Counted from the stretch's first letter, positions 38,022-48,721 are shown. The stretch: DNA of 64,000 nucleotides from Yamagishiella unicocca (GCA_003116995.1 BDSL01000123.1:1-64000), one strand, 5' to 3'. Translations and numbers: made by a program. Notes: generated by a model from the sequence alone, not told the origin.

Positions 38022-39028
38022 AGTAAAGCACAGAGCAATGAGCTAACTGCCCAGGTTTGCCTTGTCCTACAGGTGCAGTGCCTTGACCAAATGGCACCAA
38101 ACTTGCGCTTTGATATTTCAATGATGTTTATAATCAATACCAAAGTCTTGGGGCCAGCAGCAAACCGCAAGAAGGACCTGAAAATGGCCATGGTGGTTAG
38201 CAAAGCACAGAGCAATGAGCTAACTGCCCAGGTTTGCCTTGTCCTACAGGTGCGGTGCGTGCCTTGACCAAATGGCACCAAACTTGCGCTTTGATCTTTC
38301 AATGATGTTCATATTATCAATATCGAAAGTCTTGGGGCCAGCAGCAAACCGCAAGAAGGACCTGAAAGTGGCCATGGTGGTTGGCAAAGCACAGAGCATC
38401 AAGCTAACTGCCCAGGTTTGCCTTGTCCTACAGGTGCAGTGCCTTGACCAAATGGCACCAAACTTGCGCTTTGATCTTTCAATGATATTTATAATCAATA
38501 CCAAAGTCTTGGGGCCAGCAGCAAACCGCAAGAAGGACCTGAAAATGGCCATGGTGGTTAGCAAAGCACAGAGCAATGAGCTAACTGCCCAGGTTTGCCT
38601 TGTCCTACAGGTGCAGTGCCTTGACCAAATGGCACCAAACTTGCGCTTTGATCTTTCAATGATGTTCATATTATCAATATCGAAAGTCTTGGGGCCAGCA
38701 GCAAACCGCAAGAAGGACCTGAAAGTGGCCATGGTGGTTGGCAAAGCACAGAGCATCAAGCTAACTGCCCAGGTTTGCCTTGTCCTACAGGTGCAGTGCC
38801 TTGACCAAATGGCACCAAACTTGCGCTTTGATCTTTCAATGATATTTATAATCAATACCAAAGTCTTGGGGCCAGCAGCAAACCGCAAGAAGGACCTGAA
38901 AATGGCCATGGTGGTTAGCAAAGCACAGAGTATCAAGCTAACTGCCCAGGTTTGCCTTGTCCTACAGGTGCAGTGCCTTGACCAAATGGCACCAAACTTG
39001 CGCACTGCGATCTCTAATCAATACGGGT
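38022..39028 (+). repeat. Terminal satellite A block, 177-bp in-frame form
   Basis: Five to six satellite A monomers, the last one truncated (GCGCACTGCGATCTCTAATCAATACGGG). Two monomer types alternate: ATAATCAATACCAAAGTC with AAAATGGCC, and ATTATCAATATCGAAAGTC with AAAGTGGCC..GGTTGGC, giving a dimer of 357 bp (180 + 177). These lengths are multiples of three, unlike the 178-bp monomers of the main array, so frames stay open on both strands (263 codons plus, 253 minus). It is probably an older or edge form of satellite A. I do not call it a gene. Confidence 0.92.
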
Positions 39029-40310
39029 AGACATCCTCTATTCGCTTTTGCTTTATGCTGGCATGGGTAAATCATATTGCAGCAAACCGTTTGCTGACCT
39101 TTCATCAGTCATCCTTTTAGTCCATGGACCGTGTGCATTAATCGATTCCAAATCTGACCTCAATGCCTGACCGTATTGCTATTTTGATTACAGGTGCAAG
39201 CCCATGCCTACAGCGGTGTGGGATAGGCTGGCCACCATGCGGCATCCAAATGAGTAGCAGGCAAGTGAGCGGCGGGATACCACACCATAGAACCTTCAAC
39301 TGATGTATGTAGTGCTAGAAGTTGGCCTATGGTAATGGACACCGCTTGTGCAGTAGTCGGACTGTGGCAGTGGGCGGAGATGATTGTCTACCACTTTTGA
39401 CTGTATGCACCTACTGACTGCCGCCCACAACACAGCCGCCCTGCAGGTACAACAAGTAAGCTGGGCCTTGCACTGCTAGAGATAACCGCTAAGATGCCAT
39501 TCAGGGCGGGAAGACAACCTTGACAAGGCATCAAATACCAATGCCATGCATGGACGCGTGTGATGCATGGCTGTGTGAGCTGTTGCTAAAGGCCTTTTTT
39601 ATGGTGCGGGTGGCAGCAGGTGTATGTGTGACTGGTGGGCTGCAGCTTCATATATTATAGGGGGGTATGTATGTCAATATGCCTATAGCTTTGGATGGTG
39701 AGGGTGATACAGCAGCAGCTGTTCCATTTGTATGTTGCGGAGACATGGGTACCTCATGGGTACCTCATGGGTCGGTGCCAAGCAATCAACACGTACGGAT
39801 CATTGCTTGTAATACAAATTCTATTGGCATTCCATACCTACCGCCCCCAAATTCAGAAAAAATGGATATTCGAATCCGCCAATTGAGAATCCGCTAAGAA
39901 ACAGCTAATAACAATTATGCCTCCCCGGCGAAAGATAAGCAGCTAAACACGTTTGGCGGTTGCGCTAAGTGGTTAAGAAATTTGCTAAGAAGGGCGGCAC
40001 CGGCAAATTCTTACCACTAAGTTATTAAGAAAGGGTATTGCCGCTACCGTGTTGCTTAGCGTTGCTTAGCATTTCTCTTAGCTAAGAGAGCGTTAAGCCG
40101 GTTTCCGTGCGTGCTCAGCAGCCCTTGAGTCTGCTTAGCGGGCCCGCCCTCCTGCCGTTTCTCAGCCTGTTAAGCTGCTAAATCACTGATTTAACCCATA
40201 TAGCCGTTTGGTAGGGATGATCCACCGCAAGGCTCATCACTATCGAGCCCCAATTTATTATTAACACTTTTCATAACATCATAGGATAACAATATCATAG
40301 TCCCGATGGA
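39029..40310. other. Non-coding transition DNA with GCTAAG motif cluster
   Basis: No convincing gene. From about 39888 to 40195 the word GCTAAG or its complement CTTAGC occurs about eight times in both orientations. Two structures stand out: an imperfect hairpin at 39965-40021 (CTAAGTGGTTAAGAAATTTGC against GCAAATTCTTACCACTAAG) and a perfect 16-bp palindrome TCTCTTAGCTAAGAGA at 40074-40089. Dense two-orientation short words resemble the subterminal region of a DNA transposon, but I could not find matching ends. A 12-bp duplication (GGGTACCTCATG) lies near 39750. Confidence 0.5.
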
Positions 40311-40368
40311 TATGCCCGATGGTTCTTACTTTGGTCTGGAACCCACTGTAACCGTTACAACAACATAG
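40311..40368 (+). mobile_element. Dispersed repeat R1, 3' end only
   Basis: The last about 58 bp of R1 (GCCCGATGGTTCT.., GGTCTGGAACCCACTGTAAC, CGTTACAACAAC) are present without the rest of the element. It stands tail-to-tail with the minus-strand copy that follows. Confidence 0.6.
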
Positions 40369-40376
40369 TTGCTGTG

Positions 40377-40640
40377 GTTGTTGTAATCGTTACAATGGGC
40401 TCCAGACCTTAAAGGTAGAGCCATCGGGCGCATCGCCTGACACTGAAAAGGACAAGGAAAGCAGAGAAAACCGACGGTTCCGAAAGACAAACCACCCAGA
40501 GCCTCACAACCGAGAGCCCAGAGGAAACAGCAAGCACCAATACACAGGGGGAGGTTGCGCTGATGGCTCCCCTGCACATGGCCACATGCATCCCAAGCAG
40601 ACCCCCGAATTGGAGAGACAGCAGCACGCATGCGTGCAGT
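40377..40640 (-). mobile_element. Dispersed repeat R1, inverted copy
   Basis: Read on the minus strand, this segment has the R1 words GGTGGTTTGTCTTTCGG, TTTTCAGTGTCAGGCGATG, CGCCCGATGGCTCTACC and GGTCTGGAGCCCATTGTAAC, ending in GTTACAACAAC-like sequence. It is diverged from the satellite-embedded copies. With the preceding plus-strand 3' end it forms an inverted pair centred near 40372. Confidence 0.6.
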
Positions 40641-41012
40641 GGGTACGGATTACTGTGGACATCGTTGACTAGCCATTCGGGGAGCTGTTTGCGCCCACAT
40701 TCATGATATGACAGCATGGATGTATGGAGACATGGTGGGTATGGAGACAGTTGACAAGGGTGGGGCCAGGATTCATTGCTTGACTACCACTGTTTGTGCC
40801 TACAGCATATGGATGTGGTGGGTATGGAGATGGTTGACAAGGTTGACATGTGTGCAGTGGGTATGGAGTACTGTGGACATTGTTGACTAGCCATTTGGGG
40901 AGCTGTTTGCGCCCACATTCATGATATGACAGCATGGATGTATGGAGACATGGTGGGTATGGAGACAGTTGACAAGGGTGGGGCCAGGATTCATTGCTTG
41001 ACTACCACTGAC
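40633..41012 (+). repeat. 218-bp direct duplication
   Basis: A segment of about 160 bp (GTGCAGTGGGTA..CTGTGGACAT.., then GACTAGCCATT, TCATGATATGACAGCATGG, up to TTGCTTGACTACCACTG) occurs twice with an offset of 218 bp (for example TCATGATATG at 40701 and 40919). Copies differ at only a few bases. Confidence 0.85.
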
Positions 41013-41279
41013 GGTACATACAGCACCAGATGTTGGCTGCTGCCGCTGCAGATTGTTGTCCCCACCCAAGGAATAGGGGGTGAAGCAGGGTTACACAGGC
41101 TATCCTGGATTAGTTAGCCTAACACGGAATGTTGGATTTGTGGATGCCTGTCGCACTGTTAGGGGCTGTATCCAGGATGAGCTGGCTTGTAACAATGTTG
41201 GACAGAGATGGGGATCAACTGTGTGATAACCATACCATACTAACCAGACACATCATACGGCAAGTCGGGCCGCTTTCTG

Positions 41280-41805
41280 CCAGGGTTGCTAGAGTTTCCA
41301 GGCATTTGTATTGGTGCTAAATTAGCTGAATCCTGGAGGCTTACATGCAAAATGATCCTTGGCCGCCTGTTATCGGAGGGTCACCGAGTCAGGCCAGGTT
41401 ACCTGCTCAAGCAGGGGCGCAGCTTCTATTTATGGCTTCGTGGATACAAGGATATTGCAGCTTCTATTTGCGGCTTCCAGGATAAAGCAATGGACGTCAA
41501 CGCGAACACTGGCGATTTCGCATCAGCACGATGGCGAAGAGTCCGGACTGCTCGAAGAGATGATCCACAGCTAACAACTCTATAACGATTAGCATAGCCG
41601 TCCATATATGATGCGTCCATGTTTGTTGGGAAACAGCGGCTTTTAAGTCGTGCTACAACCAGGTCAATTTCCAGGGTCGCCGGAGTCGCCAGACATTGAC
41701 ATTGGTGCAAAAATATTGCATTGTATGGGCTTCGTCGATAATTGATCCTCGGCCGACTGTAACTGGGGGGTTACCGAGCTCGGCAGGGTTACCGGGCGAG
41801 CTGAG
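41280..41805 (+). repeat. Diverged direct duplication, about 393-bp offset
   Basis: The stretch from CCAGGGTTGCTAGAG (near 41281) through CATTTGTATTGGTGC, TGATCCTTGGCCG and GGTCACCGAG is repeated in diverged form from CCAGGGTCGCCGGAG (near 41673) through CATTGACATTGGTGC, TGATCCTCGGCCG and GGTTACCGAG. It looks like an old tandem duplication of a non-coding or repetitive segment. Confidence 0.6.
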
Positions 41806-43876
41806 GGAGGGATTACCCTGGGTCAGCCAGGGTAACACTGGGCCGGACTGCCATAGGGACGCCTCGGCAACACAATCGGATAACTCCCCCCCCAAGATCC
41901 CGAAAACGTCCCACACCCGAAACGGGCCGATGCCCATAGCGAGACGGGAAGAAACAATGGTACTTAATACCATTAACCAGTTGAGGTCAACGCCAACAGC
42001 AGTTTCTAGAAAAAGACAGACCGGCAACACGCCCGAATGGCTGAGCCGTGGCGCAACCTTCGCCTGCAATACGGAAACCACTTCAGTATGCAACGCCACG
42101 TAGCTTTGCAGGACTTGCGTAGGCTGCGTACTGGCACCGGCTGCGGCATGCGCGAGAGACACCAGAGCCGACGAAGCTGTGTCGGCGAAAGCTACCAGAG
42201 TCCAGAGAAATGCTGAAAGAAGACCACAGAGTACGATACAGCCCTGCAGGACTGATCAGGTAGAGCGACGACCGAAGCCGCCGCTGAGAGGCCATCATTG
42301 GCAAAGTTGATACTTCGCAACGAAGGGCGTGGGTGACCACCAGGCTACCTGGACAGCCACAGGATACTCAGCGCAGGCACTCTGCAAAGCCACCGTGACG
42401 AGCCAGTATGGCCGCGGCGAGCGCAGGTGTGAACCAGATTGCTGCGAGCTGGATGGGATCCGACCGGTGCCGAAAGTTCCCGGGCGATGCGGGAGCTCCT
42501 CCTCCACGTACCAGACGACACCGCCATTCCATCCTCCTGAACTCCCATCTAGACGACCGGCAACAGCAAGCAGCTCCCATCTGGCCCCATGCACCGACGC
42601 TCGCGCGCCCCCTAAGGGGTCACGTGGTGCGAGTTTCCGCAGTATGAGTTGTTGTAATCGTTGTATTGTATACGCTGTTGCTGTGGTGCGGGTCAATTCT
42701 TAGGTTCAGCGGGCCATTCGCGGCACTGATGAGCATATGATTGAACATTGCATGTGAACATTGCATGTGAACATTGCATGCACCCTGACACATGTCGCGC
42801 CCATTTCATTCCCAACAATATGCCATGCACGTGTCATAATCACATCATTAGAATCACTGCGGAGCTGGTCAAATCGATACCGATCGACATCTTGGGTGAC
42901 ATCACGGCGTGAACCATCAACCCCACTTCTGCGTTACACTGCTGCATTCCCATAACTACAATGCGCCGTGTCAGCATGCGGTCGTTCTCCACTTAGAATG
43001 AAACGTTCAGTGCTGGGCCTACTGTCAGCCTAATCCTCGCACGCCTCCAGCTCACTCCTCTCTCTTCATCCATCCCTAGCATCCCCCATGCATGTGCCCT
43101 TGAAAGGTCCAGGGAAACCTAGATAAGATAACCCCGGATAATAAACATAGAAGTGTCACGACAAAATACTGGCGTATTCAGTATGGATACTACTCCCGCA
43201 AATCCCCCCGTGATTAGCAGCAATCTGACCGCGCTAAAAAGGTAATGCTCCCCCTCCTCCTCCTCCTCCACACACTCACACACACCCAACTGCTAGTCAC
43301 TCGAACTACACAACAACATCTTAAGTCGGCCGCTGATATAGCCATCCCGAGCGGCTTATGGCAGAGGTCGTCGTACATGATCACTGTGTCCTATTGCCAT
43401 TGTTGCCGAGCCGTCACTGCTACAACCGGCACGATCGAGGCCGTACATGAGCACCCTGTTAGATTGCCGCTAGTGAACGTAGTCTCTGTGATCCTGGCAC
43501 GTCCAATGGGTGCCGGCTTGGATATCAAACACTACGGCCTGCCAGCCAGGACACGTAGGGTGAACGCCCATGAGCGCGCTTACTACGATAATTGGCACAT
43601 AATCTGTGGTCCCGCAGGTTAGAAATGTCACGGTCCTGCCATGGTCGTTGCCAATGTTGCCATTCACTCCAGCAGCCGCAACAACACCCGGTGCGCTGCA
43701 ATGTCGGCCTGCGGCGTCCACTGCGCCAGGCACTGAAACAGCGACGACATGGGCGCCAGCGAGGGCCGCAGCAGGTGCCTCACCCGGCTCATGCTGCCTG
43801 CAGCCAAAGGGAGGGGCCCGGCGGACGAGTTGTGGTTGCCGGCATGGAAACACGTTGAGGCCGCCTTCACCAGCCA
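41806..43876. other. Region without a supported gene
   Basis: Overlapping frames on several strands exist, but none shows a recognisable domain or a consistent chain of splice sites. Seen here: three copies of GAACATTGCATGT at 42743-42781; a CT-rich and CA-rich tract at 43246-43290; and a possible small coding exon at 43183-43242 (MDTTPANPPVISSNLTALKR, ending at a GTAATG donor) whose continuation I cannot establish. The 3' untranslated region of the minus-strand gene ending at 43877 probably occupies the right end. Confidence 0.3.
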
Positions 43877-46680
43877 TCACGTGAGCGCACCTGGCGGGGT
43901 CTGCTTCTCGCCGCCCTCCGTGCTGGCATCGGCCTCATGGGATCCCGCTACCTGCGCGATCACACCCACCACGTGCTGCAGGCGCACTCCAACCACAGCA
44001 AAGCGCCGCACCCCCCGAGAGTTGTTATTGAGCTGCGCCAGGTGTCCACATGCGCAGGACGGTGTTGGTGTTGGTGGAAGGTCAGCGCACGTGGATTCCG
44101 GACAGGAGGGATGTGGGTCAGTGCGGTGTGGCCGTGAGGGCGCGGGGCCAGCGGAATCAGGGTCAAAGGAAGGAACAATCGCTGCATCTCGCCACGTGGC
44201 GCGGCTCTCACAGCAGATGCAGTCTCAATCCCGGGGATATTCTGCACCAACCCCGTCCACATCCCCTCCGGTCCCCACAGGCCTCTGCCCTGCACCCCGC
44301 CGCACCTGCACTTCCATTTCGAGCTCCACATCCTCCAGGTCCGGAAAGGACAGCGACCCTGCCCCCTGGCCCATCTCGCTGCGGTGGCTGCTCGCCTCGC
44401 TGCCGACATGGCTGCTGGGCATCGGCTGCGCGTCAGGAGGCTTCACCTGCGGACAGCACCGGCAAGGATCAGTCCTACATTCCCTATTACGACAAAAAGG
44501 CGTGTTGCGGCCAAAGCTTGTTTTGCCACGGCATCAGTTGGTGCTATATGTTGCCTCGGCGAGGGTATAGCTGCGGTCGTCCCGATGTCAGTTCATCCCG
44601 TGTTCCGTCAGACGCAGCGCGGCTTTCGCGCGGCACCAGGGCAGCTGACTGCTCTGCCGCAGACTCCAGCGCGCCCGGTCCCTTCCCCACCATCGCCTTC
44701 AGCCCCTAGTGCCTGCAGCCTTGCCACCGTCGCCTTCCCTGGCTGCGAAAGCACACGTGCCATTTGGACAGCTGGCATCTGAGGACGGAAGGGCGACTTT
44801 CTGGGCGAATGCGATGCCGTGCTGTCTGGCTGCGCCCCTGGTGCCGTAATGCCAGCTGCACGACCCACTCTCCTCCAATACGCCCACCATGCCCAGAAAG
44901 TGACGCCCACACTCCCTGGTCCGTGCGTCTTGGTTCCTTACCTGCATCAGCGCCGCGGCAATGGAGCTGGGCTCCCACCGCATGAAACCTGAAGCCTGGT
45001 GCGACTCCTCCGAGGCCAGCACCAGGTGCTGAAGGTGACCAACGGGCCCGGGCTCCCACTCCCGCTCGTCCAGCTCCGACCCCGGCGCGATCCCCGCGGT
45101 GCCCTCACTCGCCCCCTCGTCCTTGCCCGGCCCCTTCTTGGAGCCCTTGCGAAACACCCCCAGCACGCTTCTCAGCAACCCCGCCTTCTTGCTTTTGCCG
45201 GCTCCGGCGCCGCCGTTGCTGCCGTGCGCAACCGGGCTGCCGCCGCTGCTCTCCTTAGCGGCACGGACCTGCGCACCCATGAATGAGTCCACGTGTGCTA
45301 CGTACAGCCAGCAGGGCCGCAGCCCGCCCGCCAACAACGAGTCCATGCCCTCCTGCGCCAGACGGCACAGCAGCTTCAGGGCCTGCAGCGTCATCAGGGC
45401 CGGGGCGCCCCCGGGTGCGGCGCGGAACGACGGCGGCCGCGGAGCCAGGTCGGCGTTGTTGGCGCCGGCGGACGCTGCCAGAGAGGCATTTGCGGCGGAG
45501 AGGGCCAGGAGCTGCGGGCGGTTCGCCTGGACGAAGGCGTCTCGCAGGCCCTGCAAGAGGCGATCCGAAGTTGCGTCGTGGTACAACGGTCGAGAGCCTT
45601 GTGTTTACGTACGACACGTCTAGCGTAGGCACAAGATCCATGAGCTGTTTCCAAAACCGGAGGCAGCACACACCACACGCACTGCGCCAGGGCTCATCCT
45701 TCCGCTTGACTGCATGACTTCAAGCCATGCCCCGGCCCGCTCCGAAACCCGCCGCCCTGGAGCTCCGATGCCCCTTCGCACCCCAGTCAAGCTGCTGGCT
45801 GCATCCGTGGTCCACGAGCCAGGCGCGCAGAGGGCTACCACCACCTCGGTTTCGGCGTCCTCCGCCAGGTGCCACTGCTCCGAATCCAGGTGCCACTGCC
45901 GTACAGCCAGGCATGTGCGAGACGATTTGGATCGGTCTGCGGGATGATTAATCGGCATGGGCAGAGGCATTTGCATGGGGGGCTTGGATGCCGCAGTGGC
46001 TTCGTAGCTGTAGCTGTGGTGGCGCGTTGCAATTGCAAACAAGGCTGCATGCGACTGCCAGGTGTTGTTGTGACGAAATGATAGGTAACGGTAGTAAGAG
46101 ATCACCACCTTGATGGAGCGTCGACAGCTTTGGGCCGCTGGCACTCACTGAGCCGCCGCATGCCTACGCCGAGGATGGTGGAGCCCGGCTGGCCACCGCC
46201 GCCGCCGCCAGCGCCGCCAGCGCCGCTGCTGCCGCCGCCAGCGCCACCGCTGCTGCCACCAGACTGCCCAGCGGCCGCGGGCACAGCCACGGACAGGCCG
46301 GCCGACCCTTCCGCTGTCCCTCCAGCGGCCTGAAGCATCTGTCACCAGCAGCGGTTGCGATGTGGAAGGACTCTGCGTTAGCCCAACAATAACTTTGGAG
46401 CGACAGCCCGTTAGCTTTACAAGGTGCCGGATTCGAGGGTATACCTGCAATTATGTTTCCCGCTGTTTCCCAGCTGTGCACGTAACCCACGCGTTGCCCC
46501 AAGAATCCGCCGGAATCCCTTCGCTGCTTGCGCGTCGGGAATAGGCTGTTGCGTTTATTCTTTTGACTTCCCCAGGCTTGGGTATCCCCGTGCGGGACGC
46601 ACCAGCTGATTGATTTTGAAGAGCCGTGATGCGATGCCCGCGCCCTCGTCCGTGGAGCCGCCACCTAGCCGTCCAAAGTC
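43877..46680 (-). CDS. Spliced gene, conserved-looking protein of unknown function, 5' end incomplete
   Basis: Seven exons fit together with matching phases and GT-AG borders: 46603-46680, 46149-46338, 45782-45936, 45609-45644, 44942-45550, 44279-44446 and 43877-44032 (stop). They give at least 463 residues. Segments include a glycine-rich linker (about residues 45-78), a non-low-complexity part around HLAEDAETEVVVALCAPGSW, a leucine-rich stretch (LKLLCRLAQEGMDSLLAGGL), a basic patch (KSKKAGLLRSVLGVFRKGSK), an acidic patch (FPDLEDVELEME) and a C-terminal VRRFAVVGVRLQHVVGVIAQ. The first exon is missing or uncertain; an exon ending at ..MRLLAFS before a GTGAGC donor near 46790 has the right phase. 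I recognise no domain. The consistent splice phases over seven exons make a real gene likely; its function is unknown. Confidence 0.62.
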
Positions 46681-47270
46681 CTGGAATTTGGTAAAAACAT
46701 GTTCAGACGCTCATGGGGGGTTCGCGCACAACACGCAAACGTATGGCAGACGCAGCTGTCGCCACCTACATGATACGTTAAGCAAGCACCAGAGCTCACA
46801 GAAAACGCCAGGAGGCGCATGACGCATAACGGGATTGATAGGCCGCCCTCCAGAAGCCATAGCATGCCCAAATCGCAATTGGCTAGCAATTGCGTTTTTC
46901 AGGTCCATAATCGGTACGGCAAACGTCTTTCTTCGTCTTAACTCTTAAGCCGTGTCGCTAGCTGCCAATATGATGGATGTCCCGACTCATAGCTGTTGAG
47001 GGTGCCGTAGTCTCTCAATTGCAGCTTTGCAATAGGCTGCATTTCGGAAATTCAGGCACTTCTGACCTGCAATCAGCTGAGCCAGGGCAAACCTTTCTGC
47101 AATCGCGTAATGATAGGCATTTCGGGTGATATTCCTATTTGAAACTGACTACGCTGTTTTGAGGGCTCCTATGCACCGTGCGTGGGGAGAAAACCCGTCG
47201 AGAGGTATATTGGATAGGGGTACAATATGTATCGTCTGCCTTTGTTAAAGGAAGTTAATGTTGCCTGCAT
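46681..47270. other. Intergenic, probable 5' region of the minus-strand gene
   Basis: No supported gene. The left part may hold the first exon of the unknown minus-strand gene (near 46790-46870). The rest is less GC-rich sequence without repeats or recognisable features up to the inverted repeat at 47271. Confidence 0.35.
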
Positions 47271-47629
47271 TAGGCCTGTTTCTGTAGGGCTTAGGATTGG
47301 TTTCGGCAATCCTACGCGTTTCCATAAGGGCCGTCGTACAGGCGTAGGAACCGCCAAAATTGCTACGCGCGCTACGCCGCCAAAGGGCTCGTAGCAAACT
47401 TAGGAGTCCGTAGGAAGCAAAAGTCGTTAAATTTGGAGCTAGTGGAGCAACCACAAACAAGCATTGCAAAAATCAAGATAGTGCAGATTAGTAGACGGCG
47501 AAAAGCTTTTTACAGGACATTTCTGCGCAGCGGTTGGCACCCGCATAGGATCTATTTTGCCTAAAAGAAGGTACACACACTCGCTCGATATATTTTAGCC
47601 ACATTCTTCCGTTTGACTGGTAACATTGA

Positions 47630-48246
47630 TCAGCGCCATCAACTGAGGGCGCTGATCCATGTTACCAGCCGGCGCTCCGACGCTTCCTCAACAGTCCCAA
47701 CAGCAGGAATATTACGCTCACTGAAGCGCAGTTCCTTCAGCTGCTTAGGGAAGCTCAGCAGTCCGGGGCTCAGCAGGCCACTGCTCAGCAGGCCGCTGCT
47801 CAGCAGGCCACTGCTCAGCAGGCCGCTGCTCAGCAGGTCGCTGCTCAGCAGGCCGGGGCACAGCAGGCCTGCTACCGGCGCCCCAACCAGCTGCAACCCA
47901 GCCACCACCTGCCCCTCAGCCAGCTGCGCCGGTAGCTAAGCTGGGCAGGAAGCGCAGACCCCAGACAGCTGCTACGGCTGCTGCTGCTACTTCTGTCCAA
48001 AAGAAGGGCAAGTGTCAGATTGCCTCCGGCAACGGTGACGGCGAGGGTGAGGGGGACACGTCAGGTCAGGCACGTTGGACAGACGAAAAGCGCATACAGC
48101 TGCAAGATGCAACCTGGGCATATCACGATCCCACAGTCACATCAGCCGGCCCCTCACACAGAAGGGAACCGGAAACTATCCAAAAGGGTGCCGAGGCCCC
48201 ACTGCGGCCCAACCCTTCCGGGGAAGCCCCAGCGCAGAAAACGTAG
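47630..48246 (+). pseudogene. Frameshifted Gln/Ala-repeat protein with Myb/SANT-like segment
   Basis: One frame (about 47630-47935) reads ..NITLTEAQFLQLLREAQQSG followed by six to seven AQQ(A/T/V)A repeats encoded by a 15-bp minisatellite (about 47753-47867). A second frame, one base off, then continues the protein: PAPQPAATQPPPAPQPAAP, a basic KLGRKRR, an alanine tract, an acidic GDGEGEGD, and ARWTDEKRIQLQDATWAY, ending at 48246. The natural fit across a single frame change suggests one gene broken by an indel in or after the minisatellite. The RWT-EK..LQDA segment resembles the first helix of Myb/SANT or trihelix domains, which accompany Harbinger transposases; this is a weak motif call. 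No start codon is evident in the first frame. Confidence 0.4.
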
Positions 48247-48479
48247 AAAGGCCCATAAGTCCAACACCCCACGGCGGATGGCACGATCCTGGAGATCGAT
48301 CCCCAGAACGACAGGAGGGCCACCAGCCCCCCCCCTCGTCGTTCAAGGCCGCAGCCATAATAAACCGGCTCCCAACTTCCATGGCGATAATTACGGCCAT
48401 GACCACCACATCCCAGACGCATGGCTGCATGGCCGGGGGGCCCTGTACCGACCGGACCTGCGCCCGTGTCACCTACCCC

Positions 48480-48645
48480 TGCACCAAGCCTACAGCGCAA
48501 ATCCCCCTTGGCGTGCTGGCTGCTGCCGTCTTCGCCTCTGGGCTGTTGGCTGGTGTCGAGGTGGTTTGCCTCTGTTACGGTACAGTTGGGTTTCTGTCCC
48601 CTCCAGTGTCAGGCGATGTGCCCGCTTGTTCTGTGTTCCTGGCCA
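48480..48645 (+). mobile_element. Dispersed repeat R1, diverged fragment
   Basis: Words shared with R1 copies in the satellite: GCAAATCCCCCTTGGCGTGCTGGCTGCTG-type sequence, GGTGGTTTGCCT, and CAGTGTCAGGCGATGTGCCCG. Translated, the shared part reads IPLGVLAAAVFASGLLAGVEV, resembling the corresponding frame at 27.5 kb (IPPGVLAAARYAYGLS). It lies within the candidate transposon at 47271-49085. The 3' tail with GTTACAACAA is absent. Confidence 0.45.
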
Positions 48646-48721
48646 GCAGAGGTGCTTTCAAGGGCTCCAGGGTACCTACTTCACTGTACTTATTCGGTAT
48701 AGGTAAACAGACTCCAGGTTA

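Noticed and set aside
1..39028. CRISPR array
   Set aside because: Units are contiguous 177-178-bp copies with no unique spacers, and the surrounding genes are eukaryotic and spliced.
41653..42696. Overlapping frames on both strands near 42 kb as a gene
   Set aside because: No domain, no consistent splice chain, and comparable open length in several frames, as expected by chance in GC-rich DNA.
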